Counted from the first letter of the stretch, positions 40,101 through 52,160 are shown. The stretch: DNA of 64,000 nucleotides from Geosiphon pyriformis (GCA_016748015.1 JAAOMT010000012.1:124001-188000); one strand, 5' to 3'. The notes: a model not told the origin generated them from the sequence alone. Translations and numbers: made by a program.

Positions 40101-40880
40101 CATTTTTTTTGATATGTCTATGGAAATTTTTTTATTACTACAGCCTAATCTAAATGTATTTCTTGTTTCTTAAAATTATTGTTTACCATAATGTCTTTTT
40201 TTTGGCCAATGAAATAGCCTTTTTTATGCTCTTTTTTAATATAAACATAGATTTAATGATTTTTTTAAATTTTAAAAAGATAGTAATTTTTCTAAAATTA
40301 TTAATTAATAAAAACATTTTTCTAATTATTTGAGTTTTTGCAGTAATTAATTTTTTATTATTATAAAGAGATTAATATCAAGAGCAAAAAATTTTTTAAC
40401 AGATATTTCAATCCGAGTTTTTATTATTTTTGGATTAATCTATCTTTTATCCAAAGAAATGTTAAGTAAAAAAGAAAAGAGTTCTTCATTTTCATCTATG
40501 TTATAATCAATAGTATCATAGGAAAATCATATTTTAGACTAATATCTGATTTCTTTTTTACTTTAGAAATATTTGCCACTAAATTGAGAAAAGAGTTATT
40601 ACTAATACTTAAAAACATACTATTATTTTCACTATTATTAAATACACTCTTTTTATTTGAATATATGCTATTGTCATTATCAAATTTAATTAAAGAGATA
40701 TCTTTTTTATTGTCAGAATGCTTAATATTGTCTATTAAAATTTTTTTCTTCTGAAAAAAAAAATTTACAATAAGATCTTGAAAAGCACCCTTAAGCACTT
40801 TTTTTTTCAACATACTATTACCTAAAACAGCCATTAAGTCCACCACAAAAAAATTATTTGTTTGAAAAATATTATAAGAA
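34200..40880 (-). mobile_element. Near full-length, AT-drifted LINE retrotransposon (dead)
   Basis: Minus-strand element whose 3' end at about 34,240-34,320 aligns with that of the better preserved LINE at 41,180-41,300 (GTAACCAGTTACTTGGGC here against GTGACCAGCCACTCAGGC there). The RT region is recognisable near 36,530-36,790 (AFVDNT in place of FVDD) and 36,980-37,400. The 5' end encodes an ORF1-like start at 40,846. Nearly all differences from the other copy are G:C to A:T, and stops interrupt every frame. At about 6.7 kb it is the longest LINE copy in the window and gives the family's overall extent. Confidence 0.75.
40496..40846 (-). pseudogene. LINE ORF1 N-terminal remnant
   Basis: A 116-codon frame starting MVDLMAVLGNSMLKKK and containing IDNIKHSDNKKDISLIKFD. 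The same segment recurs on the plus strand at 45,655-45,720 as FINNIKHFNDKKKISLVKFD, showing that it belongs to a repeated element. No known domain is recognised. Its position upstream of the RT region suggests ORF1 (the nucleic-acid-binding protein of LINEs). Confidence 0.6.
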
Positions 40881-42054
40881 ACTAATAAGAAAAAATAAAA
40901 AACAAAAAACTTTTTTTTTAAAAAATGTTTTTTGGAGAATTAGAAATATAGAAAAAAAAAGTTTTTTAAATATTAAAAATATTAAAAATTAAATAAAAAT
41001 TAATAATATTTTAAAGTAGTTGTTTACAATTAATTTTTATTTTTTTATTTATTATTAAAACCATAATTTTATAAGTTTTTTTATTATAAATTTTTGATAT
41101 TTATATATATATAATATAGATAATACAAAAGAATATTTTATATTTATGTTTATTATTATTATTATTTTTTTATTGCTTAACAAGTGAGGTCCAAACACTA
41201 CCTAGTACTATACATCAAGGAATTGATCTAAACTAGGCATGAATCATGCACTTTCTACACGTGACCAGCCACTCAGGCCGATCAGAACAACACTATACAG
41301 CTATATGAACTGACACCAATTCACCTATACCTAAAAAGAACAAACAAGACTTGCGAAAACCAAAATGAACACCTAAAGCATTAGTGATGCCAAGTAACCT
41401 AACCACCCCTGCAGAGAACCTCGAAGCCAAACCATGAACTGAGATGACGGCCAAACCATCTAGCGGGATCAGTCCATTCTTCTCCATATATACATGATGC
41501 TTAGTATAAACTGACCAGACATCCTTCCTAAAAGCAAGACCAAGAGAGCACACAAACTTGACAATCTCCAAAACAGCAATCTTGGAGTTGTGAAAGACAG
41601 AAACAGCCTTGCAAAACCACCCATTGAAAACAAAGCCCTTAAAAAGAGCCATGAACACAGAGGAATCAGAAACACTGGATAATAACAGCTGCAATATACC
41701 CGAGAAAGAATAAGAAGAACCAGAAAGCATCTTCTAGAACCCTACATGAGAATCCAACAACTAACGTTGAACAGACTTGTCAATCTTGCAAGAGAACACA
41801 TGATCTGACACCTCCACCTTACCACAATACAAGCACAACATGCTAGAATAACATTTATTATAGAGGCGCTTTCAAACAGCAACTGGCAGCTGATGGTGTA
41901 AAGACTTCATAAAGTAAGTATGCACACTGGACAAAGACCTGCTGGTGAAATCTGCAGCCATGTGCAAATCAGAATGCCATACCAATGATGAGTAGAGCCA
42001 ATCAACCTCAGAAGACAAGCTGCCCACCAAAACCCCAGAACCAGAACCAACCTC

Positions 42055-44514
42055 CTATTGTGCACGACAAATAGAACAATAAACATCACGAACAAAATGT
42101 CTCGAATTTTCAGAAACAATATTACTATTAGCTGACAAGTAGTGCTTACTCAAGCAAGAGAGAAAATACCAATTGGAAAGAGAAGCAGCACCAGCGATTG
42201 CATCAGCACGCTCATTTCCCAAAACACCAGAATGACCTTTTATCTTGTGAAAGCTAACCCTTAACTTCTTACTGTGAATCACATTGACAATATGATGACA
42301 TTTGACCCAACACTGATTACGATAATTAGGATACACCAGACCCAACTCTGACCTGCAAGCATCCAAAGCCGATTGACTATCTGAGAACAAACAAACAGAG
42401 CTTGATAAGGGAACACACTCCAGAGCCAAGGCGACAGTCTGCAATTCCATCAAAGTAGACGACATCAAATCCAACACACTAACGCCCAAACCCAAACCAA
42501 TGTCCTCAAAAAAAACAGCAGCACCAGCTCTACAGCCAACTATGCCAAGATTACTAAGGGACCTATCCATATATACTGACAGGCTGCTAGCACCAGTTGC
42601 CAAGAGATGATTACAAACAGACACAAATTCACCAAACTCAAGAATGTTCGAAGGACTACCATCACCCAAAACTAAAGACTGAGTGTGAGAAGATCCCATA
42701 CTATTAAGAAACAAAACAGAATGCTTAAACCACTCAGGAACTGGGCCACAGGGGTCCAATCTCTTCCACCACTTGAAAGTGTACCAATTATAAACAGCAC
42801 CATGACGGTTACGAAATTGATCCACAAAGGCAATACCATACCACCGAAGGGAAGAGAGAAACCTAAGAAACCTTGACTCGCCCAGAACTTCAAACATAGG
42901 CACTTCACTATGAGACCAAAAGAAACTAACTAAAGAGCCATCCAGAGACACATTGCAATTGAAAAGAACATGAACCATGCTTACCAGAAAGTTATTAGAT
43001 GCACTAACACGAATACAAACAGGAAAACTCAACAGATGAACAGGGTGCCAACACAGAACTTGCAAGTCATGAAACCTGTGAGAAAACAAACAACCCAAGA
43101 TACTACCAGAGTTCACAAAACTGACAAGAAAAGCAATCTTGCTCTCAATTTGAACTTGAAAAAATGACTTTAAACCATAAAATGAAGGGTGATAAATTGC
43201 ATCATTAGGGAAATTGAGCAGCAAACCAGACTTAAGCTTCAAACCTTTATGAATCAGAGCATCCCACTTGTTGCACATGCCAACAAGAATAAAACTGAAC
43301 TGAGTTCTATAGCTGACTATTGGATGCAGAACTGCCAACACCAAATACAAGAACTGTTTATCTGAAATCGCCTTCCTCAATACCAGATTGGTGAAAAAGC
43401 GAATGTCCGAATGCGTCTTAACCAAGCTAGACTTCGAAAGACCCTCAGTCGATAGAAAAATGCCCAGATATCGGTGAGATTCCCCTTTTTTGGCAATAGA
43501 AATGGGTGAACCGCTAATAGAAAGAGAGGGATTGCTAACTCTACTATTGATAGGAATGGCTACCATTTTGTCATTATTAATAGAGATGTCATTGACATGA
43601 AAAAATTCACTAGCAACATTGAAAATATGTTGAGTAGCTGTCTGACTACTGCCAACCCAAATTGTGTCATCAACAAAAGCACCAGTGGCAAAAAAAGAAG
43701 AAAACCCAGTCTGAGATTCGGAACGACCATTCTTAGAAACAAAGTGAGAATTCAACCTATACCCACATACACTCTTCTGTCTTTTGACTTCACACAAAAA
43801 AGGATCATAAAATATGCACCAGAAAAGAGGAAAAAAGACTTCTCCCTGGTCCAAACCATTGTGCACATGATAACCACTTGTTAATCCAAAATCAGTTATG
43901 ACTCGGTTGGTATGATTCCTATAAATACTACCAAAAAACCGAATAAATTTGCTACACATCTTAATCCTGACCAAATTCTTTTCGAGATGCTCCCAGCCAA
44001 CTGAGTCATACGCCTTTCTCATGTCCTGTAGAACTAGCCAGAGCTCACTGTTTTTTTCCAAAGCATCTTCGACCACCAAACCAATTGCAAAAATAGGAGA
44101 CTGGGTTGTTGTACCCTTCAGAACCAAAAAATTGGCCCCCCAAAACACGTCAAAAGTACTGCATGCCAAAGAAATCCTGTCAGAGAGGATCTTGGAAAGA
44201 ATTTTGCAAGCTGTTTCAATTAAGGCAATAAGACATATGTTCATCAAAACACCTTCCCACTTATAAGATTTGAGAATCATTGCAACCCATGCTTCCTTCC
44301 AAGGGCCAGGCACTAATTCACTAGACAAACAAGAATTCAAGAGCACCAACAACATATCTAAAACTGACCTATCACAATGTTTCCAAAGCTCATTTGAAAT
44401 ACCTAACAAACCAGCTGCTTTACCATTTAGAAGATCAGAAACCACCCCAAGGAACTCATCATATTCAATCAAACACATGACACCAGAAAAAGCTTCATCA
44501 AAAACATACTCCAA
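42055..44514 (-). pseudogene. LINE ORF2 segment: reverse transcriptase and RNase H
   Basis: An uninterrupted frame of 819 codons. RT motifs are visible: AYDSVGWEHL (motif A Asp), NGLDQGEVFFPLFW (motif B) and AFVDDTIWVGSS (motif C, with both Asp retained, near 43,665-43,690). A C-terminal RNase H domain follows with VYMDRSLSN (first Asp), the acidic residue in LMELQTVALALE, SDSQSALDA and KIKGHSGVLGNERADAIAGAA. The reading frame is cut off from its N-terminal part by two stops just upstream, so it is not expected to give a complete ORF2 protein, although the RT-RH part itself looks catalytically intact. Confidence 0.88.
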
Positions 44515-44532
44515 CAGCTAATATTGGAGGTG

Positions 44533-45165
44533 CTAATCATCCGAGACATTATCAATCACCTGACGCTTCCTAGTCCAACCTTCTATGATTGCATCCACTT
44601 TGAACTTGACCTGCTCAGGTTCTAAAATCAAATTATCATTAACTACTAAATGATCCAGCACAATCTTATGAAACGGGTGCTCTAACACACTCCTTATTGT
44701 ATGACTTTTATCTACTTTAAAGCTTTCCATCCTCTTGTCTATCACAGACCTGATGTTCGCATCTTTAGTACTCTGAGATTCAACGAGCTTGGACACCCAA
44801 TAAGATTTCCTAGCACCAAAAAAAGCAAAACGAACATGATCAGATTCCATACCAGAGTCCACCAGATTCTGTATGACTGAAGCCTTGACACTGTTCAGAG
44901 AAGCCCAACACTTCATAAGAGAAGCAAAATTCACAGCACACTTCACATGAAATGCCTTAATAATCTTTGAAACCAGAAGCTCCAACTTGTGAAACCTTGA
45001 AGACTCTTTGGTAAAGACATTATTAAATTCCTTGAACCACTTTTTCTTGAACACTTCACTAGCCAAAAGAACTATTATCTTGTGAATAACATTCCACATT
45101 GTGTCCAAATCCGAAAACCCCACAGAAACAGTGAACTCATCTGAGAACATTGTTGCATTAGCCAA
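44533..45165 (-). pseudogene. LINE ORF2 segment upstream of the RT
   Basis: A 210-codon frame in the same reading frame as the RT segment but separated by two TAG stops. It has no recognised domain and corresponds to the linker between endonuclease and RT in LINE ORF2. The segment SSRFHKLELLVSKIIKAF recurs, mutated, at about 60,560-60,615 as KFYKLELLVTKLVKFF on the plus strand. Confidence 0.7.
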
Positions 45166-45180
45166 TGTGGCACATTTATT

Positions 45181-45600
45181 ATTAAAGAGACCAAAAAAAG
45201 TTTATTTAATATTATTTATTTTAACATTATTTTAATTAAAAAAAATATTAAAAAAAATATTAATAATATTTTAATATTTATATTTATCTTAAATATATAA
45301 TATAAAAAAGTATTTTTTTAATTAAAACATTAATTATATTTGTTTAATAATTAATTTATATATGTTATTTTAAATTTTTTTAACAAATAAATTATCTTAT
45401 AATAAATCAAATAAATTTAAAATTTATTACAAAAATTTTTTTTTCTTTTATGTTCAAAATTTTTAAAGAACAATTTTTGAAAAAGAAGTTTTTGTCTTTA
45501 TTTTTTTAATAATATCATTTTTAATATTTCTTAAGTTAATAATAATCTATTTATAATAAACCTAAAAACTGTTTAAGTAATATTATATCTAAAAAAAAAA
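45181..45600. other. AT-rich spacer between LINE copies
   Basis: Almost pure A/T with no coding signal; probably eroded repeat or target sequence. Confidence 0.4.
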
Positions 45601-46423
45601 TGTTTAAAAATGCTTTTTATAATCTTGTTAAAGATTTTTTCTTTTAAAAAAAAAGTGTTTATAAATAATATTAAACACTTTAATGATAAAAAAAAAATTT
45701 CTTTGGTTAAATTTGATTTTAGCAATAGTATGTATCCAGATATAAATAATAAATTTAATAACAATAAAATTAATAATGTATCAATGAGTGTTAATAATAG
45801 TTTTATTTTGGTTTAACTATAACAACACTTAAAGTTAAGAGAATTAATACTGGTTTGGATTATAGTTTTTCTATTAGTGTACTCAATTATAACATAGATA
45901 AAGATTCTCTTTTTTTTTTATTTCTTTTGGCAAAAAGTAAATTGACTTTAAAATAGTAAAAACTTAAATTAAAATAGCCATCAGAAAATTTTTTGTATTA
46001 AATATTAATTCTTTAAATTGGCAATAGCCAAAAATCAAGTTATCAGAAAATTTTTTTTTACAATTAATGGTTTTTAAAAAGTTATTACATTCTTAAAATT
46101 TGAAAAAATTATTAGATTAACATTTATATCAGAAAAAACATAAAAAAAGCCATGTTATTAGCTCAAAAAAAAGAGATTATTGTAAACAATAATGTCAAAA
46201 AACAAAAAATTAAATTAAATTAAACTGTAATAATTAAAAAAATTTTCATAAATATGCCAAAAAAAATAATTATTGCAGTTTTTTTCAAGTTTGGTTAAGT
46301 AGTGTCAATTCAATTACAATTAATTGAGCTATGACAAAAGACTGTGATAAAGTTTGTTAAATTGGCTTAAACAGATTAGTTGATAATTAAATAGTCATTT
46401 TTAATCAGAAAAAATTTGGTATG
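45600..46423 (+). mobile_element. LINE ORF1 fragment, plus orientation
   Basis: Encodes FINNIKHFNDKKKISLVKFD near 45,657 and LNQ/NQKKFG-like sequence near 46,405. The same segments occur in the same order on the minus strand of the 34.2-40.9 kb LINE (near 40,740 and 39,965). Stops are frequent. The fragment ends exactly where the DNA transposon terminus begins (46,424). Confidence 0.6.
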
Positions 46424-46444
46424 CAGTGAACTTTCTCTATAGTC
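46424..46444 (+). repeat. Left terminal inverted repeat of the DNA transposon
   Basis: CAGTGAACTTTCTCTATAGTC; pairs with 60,350-60,370 with a few C/T-type differences. Confidence 0.85.
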
Positions 46445-46697
46445 CTCTGGTTATAATTACTATTTTTTTATAATCACATTTTTTTAAAAACCAAAACCAT
46501 TTATATATAATATTATTTTCTTATAGTTATTTTTACTATATATATCTTCTTATAGTCTCTATTTCCACAAATATAATAACAGAATATAAGTAATTTCCAC
46601 TCTCTATAGTCACATTATAATTATATAATATTAGATATAAACATCAGATGTCATCTTATATTTAATTAGACATGTACAGTCAGGGAGATTTTCCAAT

Positions 46698-47057
46698 TTG
46701 TCAATAGAAATTATTCTTTTTATGGTAGTAAAAAAAATTAGAAAAGTTTCTGGAAACAATTATAGAATACTAAACAAAATTTCTGAAATATTACAACATT
46801 CAATTCCTCTTTTTCTTTATAAGCTGCCACCACCATTAGAAGACAATAATAGAACTATTATATCTGACTTGTTGTTTGCAAGTATTATGAAAATTTTAAT
46901 AATAGTTGACATATGGTACAATACTGCTGCTCTTGGTGCTTTGGAGACTGGTAGTGCTTCAGAAACTGGTAGTGCTTTGAAAGCTGTTGCTACAAGTATT
47001 GATGAAGTTACTTTGGATCAAACTTTGGCTAATGAGATTACTTTTTATCCATATTGA
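46698..47057 (+). pseudogene. Unidentified frame near the left end of the DNA transposon
   Basis: A 119-codon frame without a recognised domain. A short internal repeat, ALETGSASETGSALK, lies near its end, and a protein-like continuation (RIMAQRDPPGTSLLIGHCLS) follows a stop. It may be part of an accessory transposon gene; I cannot assign it. Confidence 0.3.
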
Positions 47058-47415
47058 AAGAAGAAATTAACAGATCTACAAGTAAGAATAATGGCCCAAA
47101 GGGATCCTCCAGGAACAAGTTTGTTAATAGGACATTGCTTAAGCAAATCAATTAGGAACAGAGTTCAAATTTACCTTTCCTTAGGAAAAAAAATGTGACC
47201 AGTAATAAAACTCAGAACATGAAGATTCCGATATATACCCAATAAATACATTTTTACACCAACTTTGGCATCTACAATTAAAAAAGGACTCCATACTAGC
47301 AATTATATTTATCATTTAACCAATATTTAATATTAGCAAGTGAAAGTTTGACTGATAGTTTTAAAGATATATTAAAAATTAACTTTTTTGGGGCAAATAA
47401 ATCCATGTTGAATGC

Positions 47416-48466
47416 TGTTACCCAAGTAGAAAAACCAATCCAAAGTTATGAAAAAACGTGACCAAAACGTGATATAACAGAATAATGCACAATAACATTG
47501 GATAATGCGTTATAACATAGGATAATGTGTTATAATGCAGAATAACACAAAATAACATGCAATAATGTAGGATAATGTGTTATAACACAAGATAACACAG
47601 AATAACATATAATAACATCAGATAATGTGTTATAACATAGGATAACTAGCAATAATGTAGAAAAACGAAGCAATAACAGAAACAACAAAGCAATAGCTAG
47701 CAATAGCGAAACAATTGAAAGCAATTCTGTAAAACCAAAAGAATGTATAAAAGCAAGTAGTTGTAGAAATGAGAAAAGACAGACAGATAGATACGAACCT
47801 TTAGACAAGAATTAAATATCCATACCTCTTCATCCTTTATTATCTTCCCTATTTCATCTCCTGAAATAAACCAATTATTAAAAAGAAATCAGAATCATGA
47901 ATTTATGTTCTCGAACTTCGTAGAATTTACATGAATTAACTCTTGTTTCATATCTCCATTCTAGAACAGATGTTCTTAACATAACTGTCTCGAACCTATT
48001 AACAATTTGGACCAATTGCTCTTGATCATGGTGATTGATGATACTAATTTTTCTTTTTTTTTCTTTTTCTGTCTTATTTTTGTAGAGCAGCAACATAGTA
48101 AAATTGACTGTCTGGGAATAGACTTCGTAATAGCCTGGTAAAAGAGAGAAGCTTTCCCTAAGTTTTGAATATTAATATTATCTTGTTAGTTTACCAGAAG
48201 GGTGAAAAGACAATGCCAGACCCTAATGACTGTGCTCGTTAGCTCAGAGAAGAAAGCTCACATTTACAAAAAACGTTGCAATTGACGAAAAACAAACTCT
48301 GTGCCTTATAACCAAAGAACTTAACGGGTAAATTCACATCCAGGAATAGACCTTCAGAGACTGATAATCAAGACTAAGCCAACAGAATTATGCAGAAGAT
48401 ACATCATCCATAATTGAGAGCACCAAATGTTACCATTTCCCATACTCACCAAGTTTATCCGTAACA
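47416..48466 (+). repeat. 5' LTR of the gypsy element
   Basis: From TGTTACCCAAGTAG to CCGTAACA, 1,051 bp. It contains the phased ATAAY array (47,471-47,660), a CT-rich stretch near 48,050 and one arm of the terminal hairpin (48,416-48,432). Confidence 0.92.
47471..47660 (+). promoter_or_regulatory. Array of nineteen 10-bp units with ATAAY core in the U3 region
   Basis: Every ten bases a unit of the form NATAAYRNNN occurs without a break (for example AATAACATTG, GATAATGCGT, TATAACATAG, GATAATGTGT). Many units contain GATAA. The same array with the same phase is in the 3' LTR. Confidence 0.85.
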
Positions 48467-48478
48467 TTTGGTGCTCTC
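48416..48478 (+). promoter_or_regulatory. Perfect 17-bp inverted repeat across the LTR/primer-binding junction
   Basis: GAGAGCACCAAATGTTA (48,416-48,432) is the exact reverse complement of TAACATTTGGTGCTCTC (48,462-48,478), with a 29-nt loop. The right arm spans the LTR end (48,466) and the start of the internal region, where the primer-binding site lies. Confidence 0.9.
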
Positions 48479-48529
48479 TGTGAGGTTATAAATCCACAGA
48501 GACAGAGCACCCCCAAAAATACATAAAAG

Positions 48530-50345
48530 TGGCGACTATTAGAACAATAGGAAAGGACCACTCCTTGTATGGAAAAGCACTATTTTAATACTTTCGAAAA
48601 GATCTAGGAATACCAGCAGAAACCGCTTATGCAGAAAGTAATTTTTGTAACTATATCAATGCAAAAATCGATTGCTTGTTAGGCTGCACAACTGATACAA
48701 AAAGACTTGGAGAACAAATTCATCAAAGCTTTCTAGGGTACTCAACAGCCACGACTACCCGAACAATCACTGAAACTCTGTGCATAATTGATACAGACAT
48801 TAAATATTACGTGGCATAATGATTCTCTCAAGTACAACAACCAGTGGAATCTGACCCTGAAGAATACGAAAATGAATCCAACAACCCCATAACTGCCCAA
48901 GCCAAGTCCACGGTCAACAAAAAACCAAGAATCCTCTCCTCAACAATTCCATCATACTATCAGACATCCCAGAGTAGAATTGTATTCAACTCACCCCTGA
49001 AAACTCAGTCAGAAACACCACGAACTCTTGGAAATCTACACCTTTGAAATTAACACAGTTGGACCAAATCACTAGGAAAATATGGATCGCTGTTTGGAAA
49101 TCTTACCCCAGCAGCTGGTCAAACAGAAGAAAACCCGTCAACTTGGGAACAGCCACCAGCACAAAACCTAGTAGAATCAGCATCTCTCTTAATAGAAGAA
49201 ACAGCTATTTTACAACTTATTGGTTCAAGCAACAAAGGAAAGCAATCAGCATTAGCACCTAGAGAACACTTGAATACACAGACACCAATCTCTTTAAACA
49301 TAACCAGTAACATTCCACCCATTAACCGGATCATGGCTTACCGGGATATTGCTAAATTGGAAAAATTCTCTGGTAAAGAAGATAACACATATTCTTGGAT
49401 CGTGGACACCAAGAAAGCAATTACCATTAACAGTTAGAACAATGACCACACAATTTAGGCACTGCCATTTTTTTTAACCAAAACTGCCAATTCGTGGTAC
49501 CAGAGTCTTGCAGAGAAGCCTACCTCCTTTACCGAGTTTAAACTTGCATTTTTGCAATACTTCTGTGACCCCAATACATTAATTCAATTGCAGAATCAAT
49601 TTAGCATAATTAAACAAAAAGATTACAAAGCAGTAACTACTTATTTCGGACAATTCAATCAAATTCTGCATCAAATATTAGCTATCAAAAGGGACTACTA
49701 CACCACAGCGCAAGTTCTTAATCAATTCATTAAAGGATTGCAGAATGGTATTCTAAGATCTGTAAGACCCTACCATCCAATCAGTTTACAAGACGCTGTC
49801 ACTCTTGCTCGTGATTTTGAGTCTGCAGAACAAGAAGTGAACCATACCTAAGCCGTTAATTTAGCCATTAATAGAACCTCTGATATCGACACAAAGATAA
49901 TCCAATTGAGTGAGAAACTAACTCAGAAAATTGAGGGATTCTTAGCTGGAACTACAGGAACTTATCAACCACCCCAACGGAGAGAAAATAACAACAACAG
50001 CAGATACTCACAGCAACAGAACCGTCAGCAACAGCAACAACCTTGGAGATCTGATCCCTGTAACTATTACTACTGCCAGAAATCTGGACATATCGCCCAT
50101 AACTGCAGAAGGAAGATCATGGACCAAAATCAAGGAAACTCATACCAGCAACCCAGATATCAGCAAAACATGGTATCCCAATATTCCATACCTCAGAATC
50201 AACTGCCCCTATATGCACAACAAGTCCCATATACTCAACCACTGCCCCAGAATTATTATCAACCACTACTAATAACACAAGCAATCCCTCACTATCAAAC
50301 TTCCCTTTACAGCCCATCCAGACCTCAAGCTATAGACTATAATTA
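48530..50345 (+). pseudogene. Gypsy gag with zinc knuckle, interrupted
   Basis: Begins near an ATT/ACT-rich start after the LTR and is broken by several stops. The recognisable gag core (retrotrans_gag) spans about 49,370-49,840: KLEKFSGKEDNTYSWI, ANSWYQSL, FTEFKLAFLQYFCDP and NQFIKGLQNGI. A Gln-rich stretch and a nucleocapsid knuckle follow (CQKSGHIAHNC near 50,073-50,105). The first Cys of the knuckle appears displaced or mutated. A Gln/Tyr/Pro-rich tail follows to 50,345. Confidence 0.85.
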
Positions 50346-50639
50346 GGGATGAAAGAATCCCAACAACAATTAGGTGCAAACCAACAGTAGACTGTTTTGA
50401 CCAATCCCTCACGGTCCTGCCCAATCTCGACCAACACCAACTGGATACCCGAATCAAGCTTTCTATCTCAGTCTTATGGAAAACCAGAGTTTTAATAAAT
50501 CTACACCTGTGGAAAAAGGGAATATAAAACAAATTTTCCAATCTTCCAAGCAAACAAAAAGCAATATTCTACCAGTCACTATTACTGAAGACACCACCCT
50601 AGCCACCATATTTCTTTTTGACATCGATAATTTGAACAC

Positions 50640-51228
50640 CTATAGCCTTTTTAGTGGAGCAGCCATCAATCAGAATAAACTAATAATGGCCTTATACACT
50701 GATGCCAGAGTTGGAGGAATAGACATTAAATTAATCCTGAATAGTGGATCAGCTGGTAACATAATTACGAAGCAGCTTATGGACCAATTAGATCACTGAG
50801 TAGACCATGCCACTACCGCCCAGATTATTACAGTGGATGGAAACACAAAAACCCCGATAGGAAAAATTGACAACTTCCCCTTCGAGATTAATGGAATCCA
50901 AATCTCTACCAAAGTACTCGTCATGGAAGCTATTCAATATCAAGCTCTAGTAGGAAATGATTGGTTGTCAAAAGCCAACACTACTTTCGACTGGAACACC
51001 CAAGAACTTCAACTCACATTCAACGGACAGCATGCCCAAGTCCCAGCTACGTGCAGACACTTTAAAACCCAACATACCGAGGAACTTCTTATTGAATTTG
51101 AAGACACATTAATACCACCAATCATCGAGACCTATCAGGTTTCATGGGCAGATGATTATCAAACTAAACTACCTCTACCACCAACCTGGGAAGAAAAAAG
51201 AAAAGGCAGAGCCGAAGAAGAACCCTAA
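50640..51228 (+). pseudogene. Gypsy aspartic protease, catalytic Asp lost
   Basis: LILNSGSAGNIITKQLMDQL (near 50,732-50,795) is the retropepsin active-site region with Asn where the catalytic Asp of D(S/T)G is expected, explained by one G-to-A change. A stop follows near 50,797. VLVMEAIQYQALVGNDWL (near 50,913) is the conserved second half of retroelement proteases. Confidence 0.85.
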
Positions 51229-52160
51229 TTGTCATTACTAGGATACGTAATCTCAGACCAAAGAAACTTATTTTACCAACTCCTAAGACTAATATGTGTT
51301 GATTGTGGAAAAAAACTATCCACTATGAGCACATGTATTGGGGACAACGAAAAATGGCCCACCGCTACCAAATACTATTGCAGACCTTGTTTACTAAAAA
51401 GATTTGGACGACCAAAATGACAAGACAAGTGGGACAACATGTCATGCCTCGCATGTGGCGAAATCCTACCAAATGAAAGACTCTGGAATGATGTGTCTGA
51501 CAGAGAAGAAACATGCAACGAGGTTTGTCAATACACCATATTAATCAACGATTGGGTACGAAAGGAAATCTCTATTGAGGACACTTGGAAATGAGTCCTC
51601 AACAGGCTGGACGGTTATCCATATGATGACCATGAAATCTAAAGAATGGCAAGTGCCAAGGCCGAAAACGCCATGCCCGAAGAAATACAAGAAATTAAGG
51701 ACAACCCTTGGATGCCCAAATATAATGAACCTGACTACCCCGAGAATGATTTCTTCACAGATGACCCAGACACATTTCAGAACTGATATCAGGAATTGGC
51801 CCCAACTCACGAAAAACAGGAGCAAAGGTTGGCCGATTTGAATACCAAACTGTGTGATCACTATTTGATCCCCTGTCATTTCCAGTACTGCAACAAATGT
51901 GATCTTATGTTCAATCTGTCTCCAAGAATACTGTTTCCAATCACCAAACTACCTGAACCCGAAGAAGAGGTATTGATTACCGAGGACATGTCATTTCAAG
52001 ATCCAACTGAGGATACTGAAACAGAACAGTATCTCGCGTATTCTGACCTATCCAAAAAACTAGAGCTAAAATGGTATAGTGACAACGAGGAAGGAATCTG
52101 CCCTAAAAAAACACATGACACCAATGCCAGTTTTGACCTACAATACCCTGGACAATGATC
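51229..52160 (+). pseudogene. Cysteine-rich insert of the gypsy polyprotein
   Basis: Three cysteine clusters that look like zinc ribbons: CVDCGK followed by YYCRPCLLKRFG (about 51,298-51,415), CLACGEILPNERLW (about 51,445-51,485) and CHFQYCNKCDLMFN (about 51,875-51,915). The rest is acidic. Stops interrupt it at several places. Its position between protease and dUTPase is unusual, and I know of no assigned function. Confidence 0.6.

Larger units (their letters stand above)
41151..45180 (-). mobile_element. 5'-truncated LINE with reverse transcriptase and RNase H
   Basis: The best preserved LINE copy. On the minus strand, 45,165-44,533 encodes the region before the RT and 44,514-42,055 encodes RT plus RNase H; two TAG stops within a few codons (about 44,517-44,532) separate the frames. 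The 3' region continues to about 41,290, and the element ends in a TAA-rich tail (41,151-41,175 on the plus strand as ATT repeats). No AP-endonuclease domain is seen, so it is truncated at the 5' end. Base composition is far less AT-rich than in the neighbouring copy, suggesting a younger insertion. Confidence 0.85.

Noticed and set aside
42685-44521. Several plus-strand frames within the LINE
   Set aside because: They are antisense to the reverse transcriptase and RNase H reading frame.
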